Shown here one piece after another: positions 1 through 8,688 of a stretch of DNA of 24,457 nucleotides. Source of the stretch: Desulfobacteraceae bacterium (GTDB lineage: Bacteria; Desulfobacterota; Desulfobacteria; Desulfobacterales; Desulfosalsimonadaceae); NCBI GenBank assembly GCA_027353395.1, contig DAIEHU010000005.1:1-24457 (forward strand), in the 5' to 3' direction. Under the pieces are notes generated by a model. It was given only the letters and a program-made list of their open reading frames with translations. It did no database searches and was not told the DNA's origin. The translations under genes were made by a program, and so were the position numbers. Each line of letters opens with the position of its first letter. The first letter of the stretch is position 1.

Positions 1-89
1 GCTAATGCCTGAAGGGCTGCAATCTTTAACCGGCTGGCCATGGATATTAGGCTCATCTTGAACGCAAATTGGAATAAGGAACTTCCGCC

Positions 90-1088
90 ATGAAAAAAGC
101 GCTCGTCACCGGCGCCGCCGGTTTTATCGGATCCCATGTGGTTCACCAGCTTCTGGAACAGAATACCGACGTGCGGGCGCTGGTGAGACCCGGCGAAAAC
201 ACCGCCAATATCAATGGCCTTGATATCGAAATGATAGAAGGCGATATTCTGGATCAGGAAACCGTGCGCAAAGCGGTTAAAGGGGTGGATACGATTTTTC
301 ATCTGGCCGCCATTTACGCCATCTGGATGCCGGACTGGAAATGGATTTACGAAGTCAACCTTCAGGGGAGCCGGAATGTGTTATGGGCTGCCGTAAAGGC
401 CGGTCATACCGGCCGTGTCGTTTACACCAGTTCCATTGCGGCCGTCGGCACCACACCAGGTAAACAACTGAGCAATGAAGACACTCCCTTTAATCAATAT
501 GGCCTGGGGAGCCATTATGTGCTGACCAAATATCTCTCCCAGCAGGAAGCGCTGGAATTCGCCCGGAACGGCCTGGATCTTGTGGTAGTCAACCCGGCCT
601 TCCCGTTTGGCGTCAACGATATCGGACCGACACCCACAGGCAAAATGATCATCGATATTCTGTCCGGCCTGAACCGGACCGCTTTTGACGGCGGCATCAA
701 TGTCGTGGATGTCCGGGATGTGGCCAAAGGCCATATTCTGGCGGCCCTAAAAGGAAAAACCGGCGAACACTACATACTGGGCAACCGGAATGTCACGATC
801 ACCGAATTCATGCAGATGGTTTACAAGGCTGCATTCGGCCATGAAAAATCTTTCATAGCCAAGGTGCCTGTCAGCGTTTTAAAAGGCGGCACCTATGCGC
901 TGTCATTCTGGTCGGACCGTGTCAGCAGAAAACCGCCCCTGTCAACCCCGGTGGAAGTCGCTTATGCGTCCAATTATTTGTACGTCGACAATGCAAAGGC
1001 AAAAAAGGAGCTGGGGCTCGATTTCAGACCGGTGGAAGATTCGATCAGGGAAGCGATTGACTGGTTTAAAAAAAACAAGATGGTTTGA
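90..1088 (+). CDS. NAD-dependent epimerase/dehydratase, HpnA / dihydroflavonol-reductase-like
   Basis: Extended short-chain dehydrogenase of 332 residues, expected to be a cytosolic NAD(P)-dependent oxidoreductase or epimerase. The N-terminus shows the Rossmann fingerprint GAAGFIG (residues 8-14), then the acidic EGD segment (50-52), a TSS serine segment (113-115) and the catalytic YVLTK pair (Y143, K147). The stretch NPAFPFGVNDIGPTPTGKMI and the later GINVVDVRDVAKGH and GEHYILG resemble hopanoid-associated sugar epimerase HpnA, as I know that family. No hopanoid gene lies in this window, so the substrate is open. The start is supported by AAGGAA at 76-81, eight bases upstream of the ATG. Nothing in the sequence ties it to the DUF2868 gene 79 bases downstream. 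The alternative label is a generic dihydroflavonol-4-reductase-like protein. The family is certain and the exact role is not. Confidence 0.88.
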   Translation: MKKALVTGAAGFIGSHVVHQLLEQNTDVRALVRPGENTANINGLDIEMIEGDILDQETVRKAVKGVDTIFHLAAIYAIWMPDWKWIYEVNLQGSRNVLWAAVKAGHTGRVVYTSSIAAVGTTPGKQLSNEDTPFNQYGLGSHYVLTKYLSQQEALEFARNGLDLVVVNPAFPFGVNDIGPTPTGKMIIDILSGLNRTAFDGGINVVDVRDVAKGHILAALKGKTGEHYILGNRNVTITEFMQMVYKAAFGHEKSFIAKVPVSVLKGGTYALSFWSDRVSRKPPLSTPVEVAYASNYLYVDNAKAKKELGLDFRPVEDSIREAIDWFKKNKMV

Positions 1089-1167
1089 CGGCCTGATGTC
1101 CCATTCGTTTCTTCCCAGGATTTTCGATACTCCACTCATGCCTTGATTTTATCCTGCAAATCCATTA

Positions 1168-2826
1168 ATGATGATGGGCATGAGAATGAAGTTCATACAG
1201 AAATTTCGCGCCGCCTTTCCAAGACGGAAGATAGCGCTTCAGACAGCAGGACAGGCCAGATGGCGGGTGAGAGATTTCATCGACCTGGAATATTTTTTAA
1301 AACAGGACGCTCTGGAAAAGCCCAAAACCGCAACATCCGCCTCCGTTTCGCCGGACCGGGAACGATATCTCATCTTCGCAAAAACCCATACCCCCCCCTT
1401 CTCCCGCCGGGAACTCGTCCGTTACTGGCTGGAAGGGAAACGTGAAACCGCGATCAAACGATCAGGCGAATCCAGCCGGCTCCCGGGAGATAAATTTGCC
1501 GAAATCTTTCGCCTGGCGCTGACGCTTGTCATTTTCACCGGTCTGATTTCCGGTGTTTCGCTGGCGTGGCCGGTCCTGTCCTACCAGGGCCGGGATCCCA
1601 TCAATATTTTCACCTGTTTGTGGGTGCTCCTGATTCCCCAATCCCTTTTGCTGATATTTTTAGGCGTCATGTTTGTACTCCGGCATATGGGACTGGTCAA
1701 CCCGATCCATAGTGCTTATCCGATCTTGACGGCGCTGATCCGGAACGCTCTGATCCGCTTGAAAAGCACTGGTGAAAGTGCCCTTCCGGCGGATCACCAG
1801 GTTCGGATCCGCTCATTGTATGGGCTGATGGGCCGCCAAAGCGCGCTTTACGGCTCCATTTTTTTATGGCCGGTCTTTATACTGGCCCAGACCCTGATGA
1901 TTTTTTTCAACATCGGAATCATCCTGGCAACCCTGCTCAAGCTATCCATCACCGACTTGGCGTTTGGCTGGCAATCCACACTCCAGCCGGACCCGGAAAC
2001 CATCCACCGGCTGATTCGGATCATCTCCGCGCCCTGGTCATGGCTGCCGTCCGCCTTGCCCACCATCGAACAGATACAGGGCAGCAAAATCATCCTCAAA
2101 GAGGGCATGGCGCATCTGGCGACATCCGATCTGGTGTCCTGGTGGCCATTTTTATGCTTCGCCCTTTTATTTTACGGGTTTCTGCCGCGGCTGGCGCTTC
2201 TGGTTTTCGGAATCCGCCACCAGATACGCGCCGTCAACCGGATTGACTTTATAAGCAGCGACTGCGACCGGCTCGTCCAGCGCATGCAAACGCCGGTCAT
2301 GGGCGCTGAAAGCCGGAGCTATGTCACCCGGCAAACCCCCGCACCGGATCCTCTGCCGGAAGACAGGGCTGTCAACAACGATCTGAATGTCAGAGACGCG
2401 CTGGGAAAAGCCATCGCGGTGGTGCCGGAGGATATCGATGACCGGTGCTCCGACTATGATCTTGAGGAACGGATATTTAATGTTTTGGGGCTGGAAGTCT
2501 TTGTCCGGATCCGGTCCGGTATGACGCCTGAAACTGACGTGATCGAGATTGAAAATCTGCTTGCGGACAACGGCCGGGATATGTCCGCAACCCGGATCAT
2601 CATCGTCCAGGAAGCCTGGCAGCCGCCAATACGGGAAACCATGATGTGGCTTAAAGCGTTGCGGCAATGCGCGGGGAAAAACACAGGCATTATTGTCGGG
2701 CTGGTCGGAAAACCCGTTCACGGCGTGATGTTTACATCCCCGGACGACACGGACCGCGTAATCTGGGAACAGGCCATAAACCGTCTGGCGGACCCGTTTA
2801 CGCGCATCGAGAATCTGGGAGGATGA
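1168..2826 (+). CDS. DUF2868 family membrane protein
   Basis: Inner-membrane protein of about 552 residues that resembles DUF2868. Four strongly hydrophobic segments are visible at about 111-134, 146-171, 228-257 and 323-347. Between the third and fourth lie the family-like FGWQST (266-271) and the tryptophan-rich segment SAPWSWLPSALPT (287-299). The region after residue 350 is soluble and probably cytosolic. In several proteobacteria DUF2868 genes sit next to a GTPase/DUF3482 gene. Here the stop codon (2824-2826) overlaps an ATG of that gene, so the two are probably translated together and act as a pair at the membrane. The biochemical function is not known. Four ATG codons in frame follow the first (1171, 1174, 1180, 1186) and none has a clear ribosome binding site, so the start may be up to six codons later. 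Confidence 0.8.
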   Translation: MMMGMRMKFIQKFRAAFPRRKIALQTAGQARWRVRDFIDLEYFLKQDALEKPKTATSASVSPDRERYLIFAKTHTPPFSRRELVRYWLEGKRETAIKRSGESSRLPGDKFAEIFRLALTLVIFTGLISGVSLAWPVLSYQGRDPINIFTCLWVLLIPQSLLLIFLGVMFVLRHMGLVNPIHSAYPILTALIRNALIRLKSTGESALPADHQVRIRSLYGLMGRQSALYGSIFLWPVFILAQTLMIFFNIGIILATLLKLSITDLAFGWQSTLQPDPETIHRLIRIISAPWSWLPSALPTIEQIQGSKIILKEGMAHLATSDLVSWWPFLCFALLFYGFLPRLALLVFGIRHQIRAVNRIDFISSDCDRLVQRMQTPVMGAESRSYVTRQTPAPDPLPEDRAVNNDLNVRDALGKAIAVVPEDIDDRCSDYDLEERIFNVLGLEVFVRIRSGMTPETDVIEIENLLADNGRDMSATRIIIVQEAWQPPIRETMMWLKALRQCAGKNTGIIVGLVGKPVHGVMFTSPDDTDRVIWEQAINRLADPFTRIENLGG

Positions 2827-2828
2827 CC

Positions 2829-4256
2829 ATGAAAGAGAGAATTCCCGCGTTCGCCGTCATCGGACATCCCAATGAAGGAAAGTCCTCTATCGTATCCACC
2901 TTGGCTGAGGATGACAGCGTCCGCATCAGCCCCATTCCCGGTGAAACCCGCCGGTGCCGGGAATATCCCGTCACGGTTGATGGCCGGGAGGTGATCCGGT
3001 TTATCGACACCCCCGGATTTCAGCAGCCCCGCGCCACCCTCCAGTATCTATCGGACAATACCGGGCCGGAGCCGGAAATGCTGGCGGATTTTATCACCAC
3101 TCACCGGCCTGACCCCGATTTCTTTGATGAATGCGAACTGCTCTCGCCCCTGGCCGATGGCGCGGGCATTATTTTTGTGGCGGACGGTTCCCGGCCGGTC
3201 CGAAGCGTTGATAAAATCGAAATGGAAATTCTCCGGCTGACCGGTTTGCCGCGGATGGCGGTGATCAACACCAAAGAAAAAAACCGTGGGGAATTTCTTG
3301 ATGAATGGAAAAACGAGGCCCTGAAACATTTCAACACGGTCCGGATTTTTGACGCGCAGCGGGCCACCTACGCCGAACGGATTGATCTTCTGGAAAGTCT
3401 CAAAAGCATTGACCCAGACTGGCAGCCGGCTCTGGAGGAAGTGATTGAGGCGTTCAAAAACGACTGGGATCAGCGGCTCACAGACACGTCCAACATCCTG
3501 ATCAATCTGCTCTCCCAAATATCCCGATATTCCACCCGAAAATCCTGTCCGGACGAGGCCCGCATTCCGGAAGTCAAAAAATCGCTTCTGGAAACGTATC
3601 AAACCGACATCGACCGGATGGAAAACGCGGCGCATAAAGATATCCGCAAACGTTTTAAGCACAATATTTTCAATTTTGAGTTCCCCCCGACTTCCGTACT
3701 TAACGACGATCTGTTTTCAAAAAAATCCTGGCGGCTTCTGGGGCTCAAACAATGGCAGGTCATGGCAGCCGCCGGAGCCAGCGGAGGCGCTGTCGGGGCG
3801 AAAATCGACCTGGCGGCCGCCGGTCACAGTCTGGGCCTTTTCACCGCAATCGGCGGCATTATCGGCGCGGGATCAGCAGCATTGGGCATCAAGCCGGCCG
3901 CCCAGGCCAGGGTCAAGGGGCTGCCTTTAGGCCGGATGGAAATCCAGGTCGGGCCGCTAAAAAACAATTTTTTACTGTATGTACTCATTGATAGGGGGTT
4001 TATCTATTTTTCCCATGTCATCAACTGGGCGCACAGCCGCCGGGATACATCTGAAGTTGACCGGACCGGCCAGGCATGCGGCAAACCCGGCATGACATCC
4101 CGGTGGAGCGCCTCCCAGAGAAAACTGATCAGCCGGTTTTTCAAAGCCCTGCAAAAAGAAGACAGCATCAAAACCGGCATCCTCAAACCGCAGGTAACCA
4201 CGCTGCTTCAGGACACGCTCAAGGAAATTTCCCTGTTAAAACAGCCGCTGGAATAA
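2829..4256 (+). CDS. GTPase / DUF3482 domain protein
   Basis: Era/TrmE-like GTPase of 475 residues with a C-terminal DUF3482-type region. Visible motifs are the P-loop GHPNEGKSS (12-20), the switch I threonine T40, and the DTPG motif (60-63). The position expected for the guanine-specificity motif reads NTKE (147-150) rather than NKxD. The middle is rich in charged helices. Residues about 312-352 form a glycine/alanine-rich hydrophobic hairpin, a likely membrane-associating element. The start at 2829 is chosen because GGGAGG (2817-2822) lies six bases upstream. The ATG at 2823 would touch that site, although it overlaps the upstream stop. The coupling suggests the GTPase works with the DUF2868 membrane protein. 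The process they serve is unknown. Confidence 0.83.
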   Translation: MKERIPAFAVIGHPNEGKSSIVSTLAEDDSVRISPIPGETRRCREYPVTVDGREVIRFIDTPGFQQPRATLQYLSDNTGPEPEMLADFITTHRPDPDFFDECELLSPLADGAGIIFVADGSRPVRSVDKIEMEILRLTGLPRMAVINTKEKNRGEFLDEWKNEALKHFNTVRIFDAQRATYAERIDLLESLKSIDPDWQPALEEVIEAFKNDWDQRLTDTSNILINLLSQISRYSTRKSCPDEARIPEVKKSLLETYQTDIDRMENAAHKDIRKRFKHNIFNFEFPPTSVLNDDLFSKKSWRLLGLKQWQVMAAAGASGGAVGAKIDLAAAGHSLGLFTAIGGIIGAGSAALGIKPAAQARVKGLPLGRMEIQVGPLKNNFLLYVLIDRGFIYFSHVINWAHSRRDTSEVDRTGQACGKPGMTSRWSASQRKLISRFFKALQKEDSIKTGILKPQVTTLLQDTLKEISLLKQPLE

Positions 4257-4268
4257 AAATAATCAATC

Positions 4269-5249
4269 TTATACCTTAATTTTCCAGCACCGGTGAATGG
4301 TCTTTCGTTTGCTCACATAATCTTCCGGGATCGTCAGATGCGTGATTTCCATAATTCCGGCCACATCCAGCCGCTCCATCCGGGGTTTAAAATCCTGGTG
4401 GTTGGTGGAAAAAAAGATCACACCCCCTTTTCGCATCACCCTCAGCACAGCATCAATCAGGGCCGGATGGTCCCGCAGAATGTCAAAATCCACATTCCGG
4501 ACCCGGGTGGTGGAATAGGATGGCGGGTCCACCACCGCCAGATCGAATGTTTGATGACTTCGTTTGGCTTTTTCAAGAAAATCGAAGGCATGGGCCTGAA
4601 TCAGCGCGTTTCCAGTCTCACGGATCCCGTTTAACTCCATATTTTCCCGCGCCCACGCGATGGCGGTTTCGGACCGGTCCACGGAAGTGGTGGAACTGGC
4701 TCCGCCTTTGGCCGCATAGCAGGAAAATGTGCCGGTATAGCAATAAAGATTCAGAAAATCTTTGCCTCCCGCCATATCCCGGACCATCTGACGGGTGTTG
4801 CGATGGTCGGAAAACAGCCCGGTGTCGATATAATCCCAGGGGTTCACATAAAACTTCAGGTTCCGCTCACTGACAATCATTTTCCGGTTGGTGTGGTCGA
4901 TGCGTTCATACCGCTTCCCGCCTTGTTTTCCGGCCTTGCGCTCCTTGAGATGCACATTTTCCAAAGGCACCCCAAGCGCTTCAGCGACGGTCGCGCCCAT
5001 TTCCGGCAGCCATTCCGGCATCGTCTGGGACCGGGCGTACTCCGCAATTACCAGATGCCCGCCATACCAGTCCACCACGGCCCTGATTTCCGGAATATCC
5101 CAGTCATAAAGCCGGAAAACATCGATATTCTCACGCGCAAACCGCTTGTGCAGGTGCTTAAACCGCTTTTTGACACGATTGGCCAGCATTGCGGCATGGA
5201 TTTCAAATTTCACCGCCGATGCGGGATCATTCGCCGGAGCCGTTTTCAT
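4269..5249 (-). CDS. RlmK-type 23S rRNA methyltransferase, stand-alone
   Basis: Class I SAM-dependent methyltransferase of 326 residues, COG1092 type. It resembles the C-terminal RlmK half of E. coli RlmKL, which makes m7G2069 in 23S rRNA. Matching segments are DTGLFSDHR (142-150), the SAM-binding LNLYCYTGTFS (166-176), VDRSE (190-194), DPPSYS (241-246), FFSTNHQDF (279-287) and the terminal HRCW (319-322). RlmI-type m5C enzymes carry a catalytic cysteine where this protein reads FFSTNH, which argues against RlmI. No THUMP or RlmL half precedes it. The start at 5249 follows GGGGAAGG with a five-base gap and overlaps the end of rmuC by 23 bases, so the pair is probably co-translated. The open frame continues upstream inside rmuC, but that part looks like a shadow of rmuC. 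The activity is inferred from similarity. Confidence 0.82.
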   Translation of the reverse strand: MKTAPANDPASAVKFEIHAAMLANRVKKRFKHLHKRFARENIDVFRLYDWDIPEIRAVVDWYGGHLVIAEYARSQTMPEWLPEMGATVAEALGVPLENVHLKERKAGKQGGKRYERIDHTNRKMIVSERNLKFYVNPWDYIDTGLFSDHRNTRQMVRDMAGGKDFLNLYCYTGTFSCYAAKGGASSTTSVDRSETAIAWARENMELNGIRETGNALIQAHAFDFLEKAKRSHQTFDLAVVDPPSYSTTRVRNVDFDILRDHPALIDAVLRVMRKGGVIFFSTNHQDFKPRMERLDVAGIMEITHLTIPEDYVSKRKTIHRCWKIKV

Positions 5250-6777
5250 CCGCGCCTTCCCCATTGTCATCATCGGACCCGTCCATGACCGGCAGCAAAA
5301 CCTCCGTCTCGCTGACGGGGAGTTCCTGCACATCCTTGAGCTTCCTGCCGACAGCCCGTGATCTGGATTTCGCTTTTTCGATGGTGTCCGACGCCTGATG
5401 CAGCTTTTTTTGCACCGCATCCAGGACATCGCCGTATTTGGTCCATTCGGTTTTGACCGCTCCCAAAAGATTCCAGACCTCGCTGGAACGTTTTTGAATG
5501 GCAAGCGTACGGAAACCCATCTGCAAGCTGCTCAAAATAGACCACAACGTCGTCGGACCCGCGATCACCACCCGGCAGTCCCGCTGAATCGCATCCGTCA
5601 GTCCTGTCCTGCGGATGACTTCGGCAAAAAGCCCCTCGATGGGCAAAAACAGAATGCCGAAATCCGTTGTCTTTGGCGGGTTCAGGTATTTGCGGCAGAT
5701 ATCTCCCGCACAGGCCTTGACGCGGCTTTCCAACTGCTTGCCGGCCGCCTCGACGCCGGCCGCATCCGCATGATCCTGAGCTTCCATCAACCGTTGATAG
5801 TCTTCAATGGGGAATTTGGCATCAATGGGCAGCCAGACAGGCTCATCCCTGTCCGCGCCCTGCCCCGGCAACCGGATGGCAAATTCCACACGCTCGCCGC
5901 CGCCCTTTGTGGCCACATTGGTATCAAACTGATCGGGACTCAGCACCTGCTCCAAAAGCGCCCCAAGCTGAACCTCGCCCCAGGTGCCACGGGTCTTGAC
6001 ATTGGTGAGCACCTTTTTCAGATCGCCCACGCCGGTTGCCAGAATCTGCATTTCGCCAAGTCCTTTATGCACCAGTTCCAGACGTTCGCTGACCTGTTTA
6101 AAAGACTCGCCCAGACGCTTTTCCAGGGTTCCCTGGAGTTTTTCATCCACGGTCTGCCGCATCTGTTCCAGTTGTTTGGCGTTATCGGCCTGAAGGGTCT
6201 GAAGTTTTTCTTCCACTGTAGCCCGGACCGCCTCAAGCTTTTTTTCATTGGAATCGGAAAGCCTGCCGATGGCGGTTGACATGGCTTCAAGCTGGGCTTT
6301 TTCGGCCAAAGCCAGATCTTTCATGGTTTTGGCGGTCGTGTCCGAAATGCTGCTGAGTGTCACCACCACTTCTTCGCGAAGCTGTTTGGCGGAAGCTGCC
6401 GATTCCGTGCGGATAGCGTCCAGCCGGTCGCCGCTGTCTTTGACAAAAGTGCTGAGCTGGACAGAAAAGGCTTCAAGCTGGCCTTTTTGCATTTTGGCGA
6501 CAACCATCATGCGCTGCTGCGCAGCCTCGCTGAAAGTATTAAACGCTTCGGTAAGTTCCTGCCGCTGTTCCCGAGCGGCCCTGCCCGATTCTTCACGGTT
6601 TTGGGCCATTTCCGACCGGACGGACTGCTCGACTCGCTCCTGGGCCTTTTCCATCACATCCAGACGGGGGGAAATCGCGGGACCGATTTGCAATAATTTT
6701 CTTAAAAGAAAAAGAAGGACGATAAAGATGATGAACAGCAGGGAAAGAACGCCATAAAATAAAATTTCAGTAGTCAT
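5227..6777 (-). CDS. rmuC: DNA recombination protein RmuC
   Basis: RmuC family protein of 516 residues, associated with limiting recombination or inversion at repeats in E. coli. A single N-terminal membrane anchor lies at about residues 9-28. A long coiled coil rich in Glu, Gln, Lys and Ala runs to about residue 245. The conserved nuclease-like RmuC domain follows, with VLTNVKTRGTWGEVQLGALL (256-275) and LPIDAKFPIEDY (316-327). The C-terminus ends in a short acidic Gly/Asp/Glu/Asn-rich tail. The start is supported by GAGGTG a few bases upstream of the ATG. It is the first gene of a two-gene unit with the RlmK-type methyltransferase, whose start lies inside its last codons. The length fits the family. 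Confidence 0.93.
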   Translation of the reverse strand: MTTEILFYGVLSLLFIIFIVLLFLLRKLLQIGPAISPRLDVMEKAQERVEQSVRSEMAQNREESGRAAREQRQELTEAFNTFSEAAQQRMMVVAKMQKGQLEAFSVQLSTFVKDSGDRLDAIRTESAASAKQLREEVVVTLSSISDTTAKTMKDLALAEKAQLEAMSTAIGRLSDSNEKKLEAVRATVEEKLQTLQADNAKQLEQMRQTVDEKLQGTLEKRLGESFKQVSERLELVHKGLGEMQILATGVGDLKKVLTNVKTRGTWGEVQLGALLEQVLSPDQFDTNVATKGGGERVEFAIRLPGQGADRDEPVWLPIDAKFPIEDYQRLMEAQDHADAAGVEAAGKQLESRVKACAGDICRKYLNPPKTTDFGILFLPIEGLFAEVIRRTGLTDAIQRDCRVVIAGPTTLWSILSSLQMGFRTLAIQKRSSEVWNLLGAVKTEWTKYGDVLDAVQKKLHQASDTIEKAKSRSRAVGRKLKDVQELPVSETEVLLPVMDGSDDDNGEGADENGSGE

Positions 6778-6786
6778 TGGAGCACC

Positions 6787-7080
6787 TCAATTATTTGTGG
6801 ACGAAGCGCGAGTGGACCGCGTTTCGGAACGAATGCGATAGAGCCGCTCGGTAAAACCGCCCTCGGTTTCAAACGTTGCCGCCTGGGCGGCAAGTTGACG
6901 GTCAAGAAGGCTGCAAGCCACTAATCCACAAGACTTTGCCGACGCGGATCGTTTTTCTCCCAAATCGGCAAACCGCGCTGGTGCAAAAACGGACCGTAAC
7001 ATCATAAATCAACTAGGCCGCCTGAAAACTTTTGAGTTTTCGGTAGCCACCATGTTTGGATATCAACGGCCCATTGGTGG
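6787..7080 (-). pseudogene. Remnant of a four-helix-bundle suffix domain gene
   Basis: Two pieces of one gene family are recognisable on the minus strand. From 7080 a frame reads LISKHGGYRKLKSFQAA, then TAG at 7013-7015, then LIYDVTVRFC. This resembles the typical N-terminus of proteins annotated as 'four helix bundle suffix domain', with one codon turned to stop (probably CAG to TAG). In the frame shifted by one, from about 6920 to 6787, it reads LLDRQLAAQAATF and EGGFTERLYRIRS, which resembles the C-terminus of the same family. The roughly 100 residues expected between them are missing. The gene therefore carries a nonsense codon, a frameshift and a large internal deletion. A 72-codon open frame from 7005 survives but covers only the C-terminal piece. 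The family call is from memory of its sequence. Confidence 0.72.
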
Positions 7081-7252
7081 TCATATTACACCGGATTTTC
7101 CGTTATATTTTTATTGAATCAAGATAAATTTAAATGGTTGAATGGTCAAAGAACTCTTTGCATATTTTTATTCCTTGATGAATGATTTGCTCTTCAACTT
7201 CCTTTTAATCAAACAATCAAGATAAACGGGAAGTGATCGCATCCGTTATTAC
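7081..7252. other. AT-rich non-coding spacer
   Basis: AT-rich spacer rich in stop codons in every frame, much lower in GC than its neighbours. It lies between the fossil gene and the end of the amidohydrolase gene. It contains a 12-base direct repeat AATCAAGATAAA at 7117-7128 and 7215-7226. A weak potential stem pairs AACGG with CCGTT around 7224-7246, just past the amidohydrolase stop. I see no gene, RNA or clear promoter. It may be leftover flank from the same event that brought in or broke the neighbouring fossil. Confidence 0.6.
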
Positions 7253-8680
7253 TTACTTGCGATCTACAATCTTTCCGTTTGCAATGACCATGTAAATATT
7301 TTCGGTCTGCCGGATGTCTTCCCGGAAATCCTTATTTAAAATCAATATGTCTGCCGGGCCACCCGCCTGAACTCGCCCAAGCCCCTTTGTTCCGGTGAGC
7401 GTTTCCATCCACCTGCCGGATACGCCTGTGGCGGCCATGACGGCCTCTTCAGGGGAAAACCCGCATTTCTCAACCAGCAGCCTCAGTTCCGTGTGCAGGG
7501 ATGAACCCGCCGCCGTCGCTACATTGGGGCTGTCCGTTCCGGCGATAATCGTGATTCCGGCAGCCTTCATCCGGCGCACATTATCGAACTTGATGTCCCG
7601 ATAGGTGATCAGATCATGAATCCAGCTCTCCATACGGGGATCTGAAACGTTCAGTTTCTCAGGTGGAAATTCCATATAGGCCTTCAGGATGTTCGGGTCC
7701 AGAACTGTTTTGTCCATGGTTGTGAATTGGAGCGAATTCTGAAAAAAATCCGCCGTGTTTTCAAACACCACCAGGGTGGGAATGACCACTGTCCGGCTGG
7801 CCTTCATCCTTTGAATCGTGGCATCGGACAGGGATGACCGGTACGGGGCATGGGCGAAAAAACGTACCCCGGCGTTTAAACCGGTGATGATGTCCGACTC
7901 AGACCCGATGTGCGCGCCAACGGTAAGTCCCGCAGCTTCTGATTCCGCCACGATTTTCGCTGTCAGGTCCTCATAAAGAGATGGAATGCCTAAGGGGAGC
8001 TGATCGATCATGACTTTGGTCAGGCTGGCGCCATGGGCCTTGTTCTGCCGGATGGCCTCGCGGGCATCATCCTCATCAGACACCGCGAACATCACTTTGC
8101 TGATCATCAGGGAATCAATGGGCCATGGGATCATGCTCCGGAGCATATAATCCGGATGCCCGCCTTTTTTGTTCAGACACTTGCCCGCATAGAAGAGCCT
8201 CGGATTCACCCGGTCCCCGGCCTCGATCCGCTGCCGCAGGGCTTCCATATCCTCCAGCGGGCCGGCCATGTCAAATACCGTGGTGATGCCTGCGTACAGA
8301 TAGGAGGAAAGGTTCCTGTCCAGCAGGGTATCGTCCGGCATGAGCATATATCCGGGCGGGGAACCCGGACTGTGGATATGGATATGGTGGTCAATCAGGC
8401 CGGGAATCACCATTTTTCCGGTTCCGTCAATTCGCTCGCAATCGATTTGGGGCGGCGCAAACATCCCCATCTGCATGATCCGGCCGTGTTCAATCAAAAT
8501 ATTAACGTTTTCAAGGACTTGCCGGTCTGAGCCGCCGGTGAAAACCGTGGCGTTGGTGATGAGAACGGGTTTGCCGGAAGGGCGCTTTTCAGCGAGAGGC
8601 GGCATTTTTGACCGCATCACGCACCCGATGGCGAGCACGGCCGCCAGAAATATCAAAACCCATTTCATCTGTTTCTTCAT
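7253..8680 (-). CDS. Lipoprotein amidohydrolase family protein
   Basis: Metal-dependent hydrolase of the amidohydrolase superfamily, imidazolonepropionase/prolidase-like branch, 475 residues from this start. The N-terminus is a lipoprotein signal: two lysines, a hydrophobic core and the lipobox AIGC with C20 as the likely lipidated residue. The mature enzyme is thus probably anchored in the membrane facing the periplasm. Metal-site candidates are the HxH in DHHIHIH (97-103), K222 in LTKVMID, H257 in GAHIGSE, H277 in FAHAP and D383 in GTDSPN. The substrate cannot be read from the sequence. An ATG at 8692 overlaps the upstream stop (ATGA), but an AAGG touches it. The ATG at 8680 has GAGAG five bases upstream and gives a cleaner signal peptide, so I prefer it. 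The gene is coupled to the cysteine-rich protein upstream. Confidence 0.87.
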   Translation of the reverse strand: MKKQMKWVLIFLAAVLAIGCVMRSKMPPLAEKRPSGKPVLITNATVFTGGSDRQVLENVNILIEHGRIMQMGMFAPPQIDCERIDGTGKMVIPGLIDHHIHIHSPGSPPGYMLMPDDTLLDRNLSSYLYAGITTVFDMAGPLEDMEALRQRIEAGDRVNPRLFYAGKCLNKKGGHPDYMLRSMIPWPIDSLMISKVMFAVSDEDDAREAIRQNKAHGASLTKVMIDQLPLGIPSLYEDLTAKIVAESEAAGLTVGAHIGSESDIITGLNAGVRFFAHAPYRSSLSDATIQRMKASRTVVIPTLVVFENTADFFQNSLQFTTMDKTVLDPNILKAYMEFPPEKLNVSDPRMESWIHDLITYRDIKFDNVRRMKAAGITIIAGTDSPNVATAAGSSLHTELRLLVEKCGFSPEEAVMAATGVSGRWMETLTGTKGLGRVQAGGPADILILNKDFREDIRQTENIYMVIANGKIVDRK

Positions 8681-8688
8681 AGCGTCTC

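Noticed and set aside
1..89. Possible tail of an upstream plus-strand gene (open frame to the TGA at 59-61)
   Set aside because: Only about 19 codons are visible and show no recognisable sequence, so it cannot be supported.
3048..3662. Minus-strand open frame of 204 codons opposite the DUF3482 GTPase gene
   Set aside because: It is a shadow of the GTPase gene, with no ribosome binding site or family motif.
5398..6279. Long plus-strand open frame (293 codons) opposite rmuC
   Set aside because: It lies wholly antisense to a clear rmuC gene, has no recognisable domain, and has the odd composition (many His, Gln, Arg and Phe) of a shadow frame.
7117..7226. Direct repeat AATCAAGATAAA (12 bases, twice) as a possible attachment site or insertion footprint
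   Set aside because: The repeat is short, lies in AT-rich DNA where chance repeats are likely, and does not flank the fossil gene or any recombinase.
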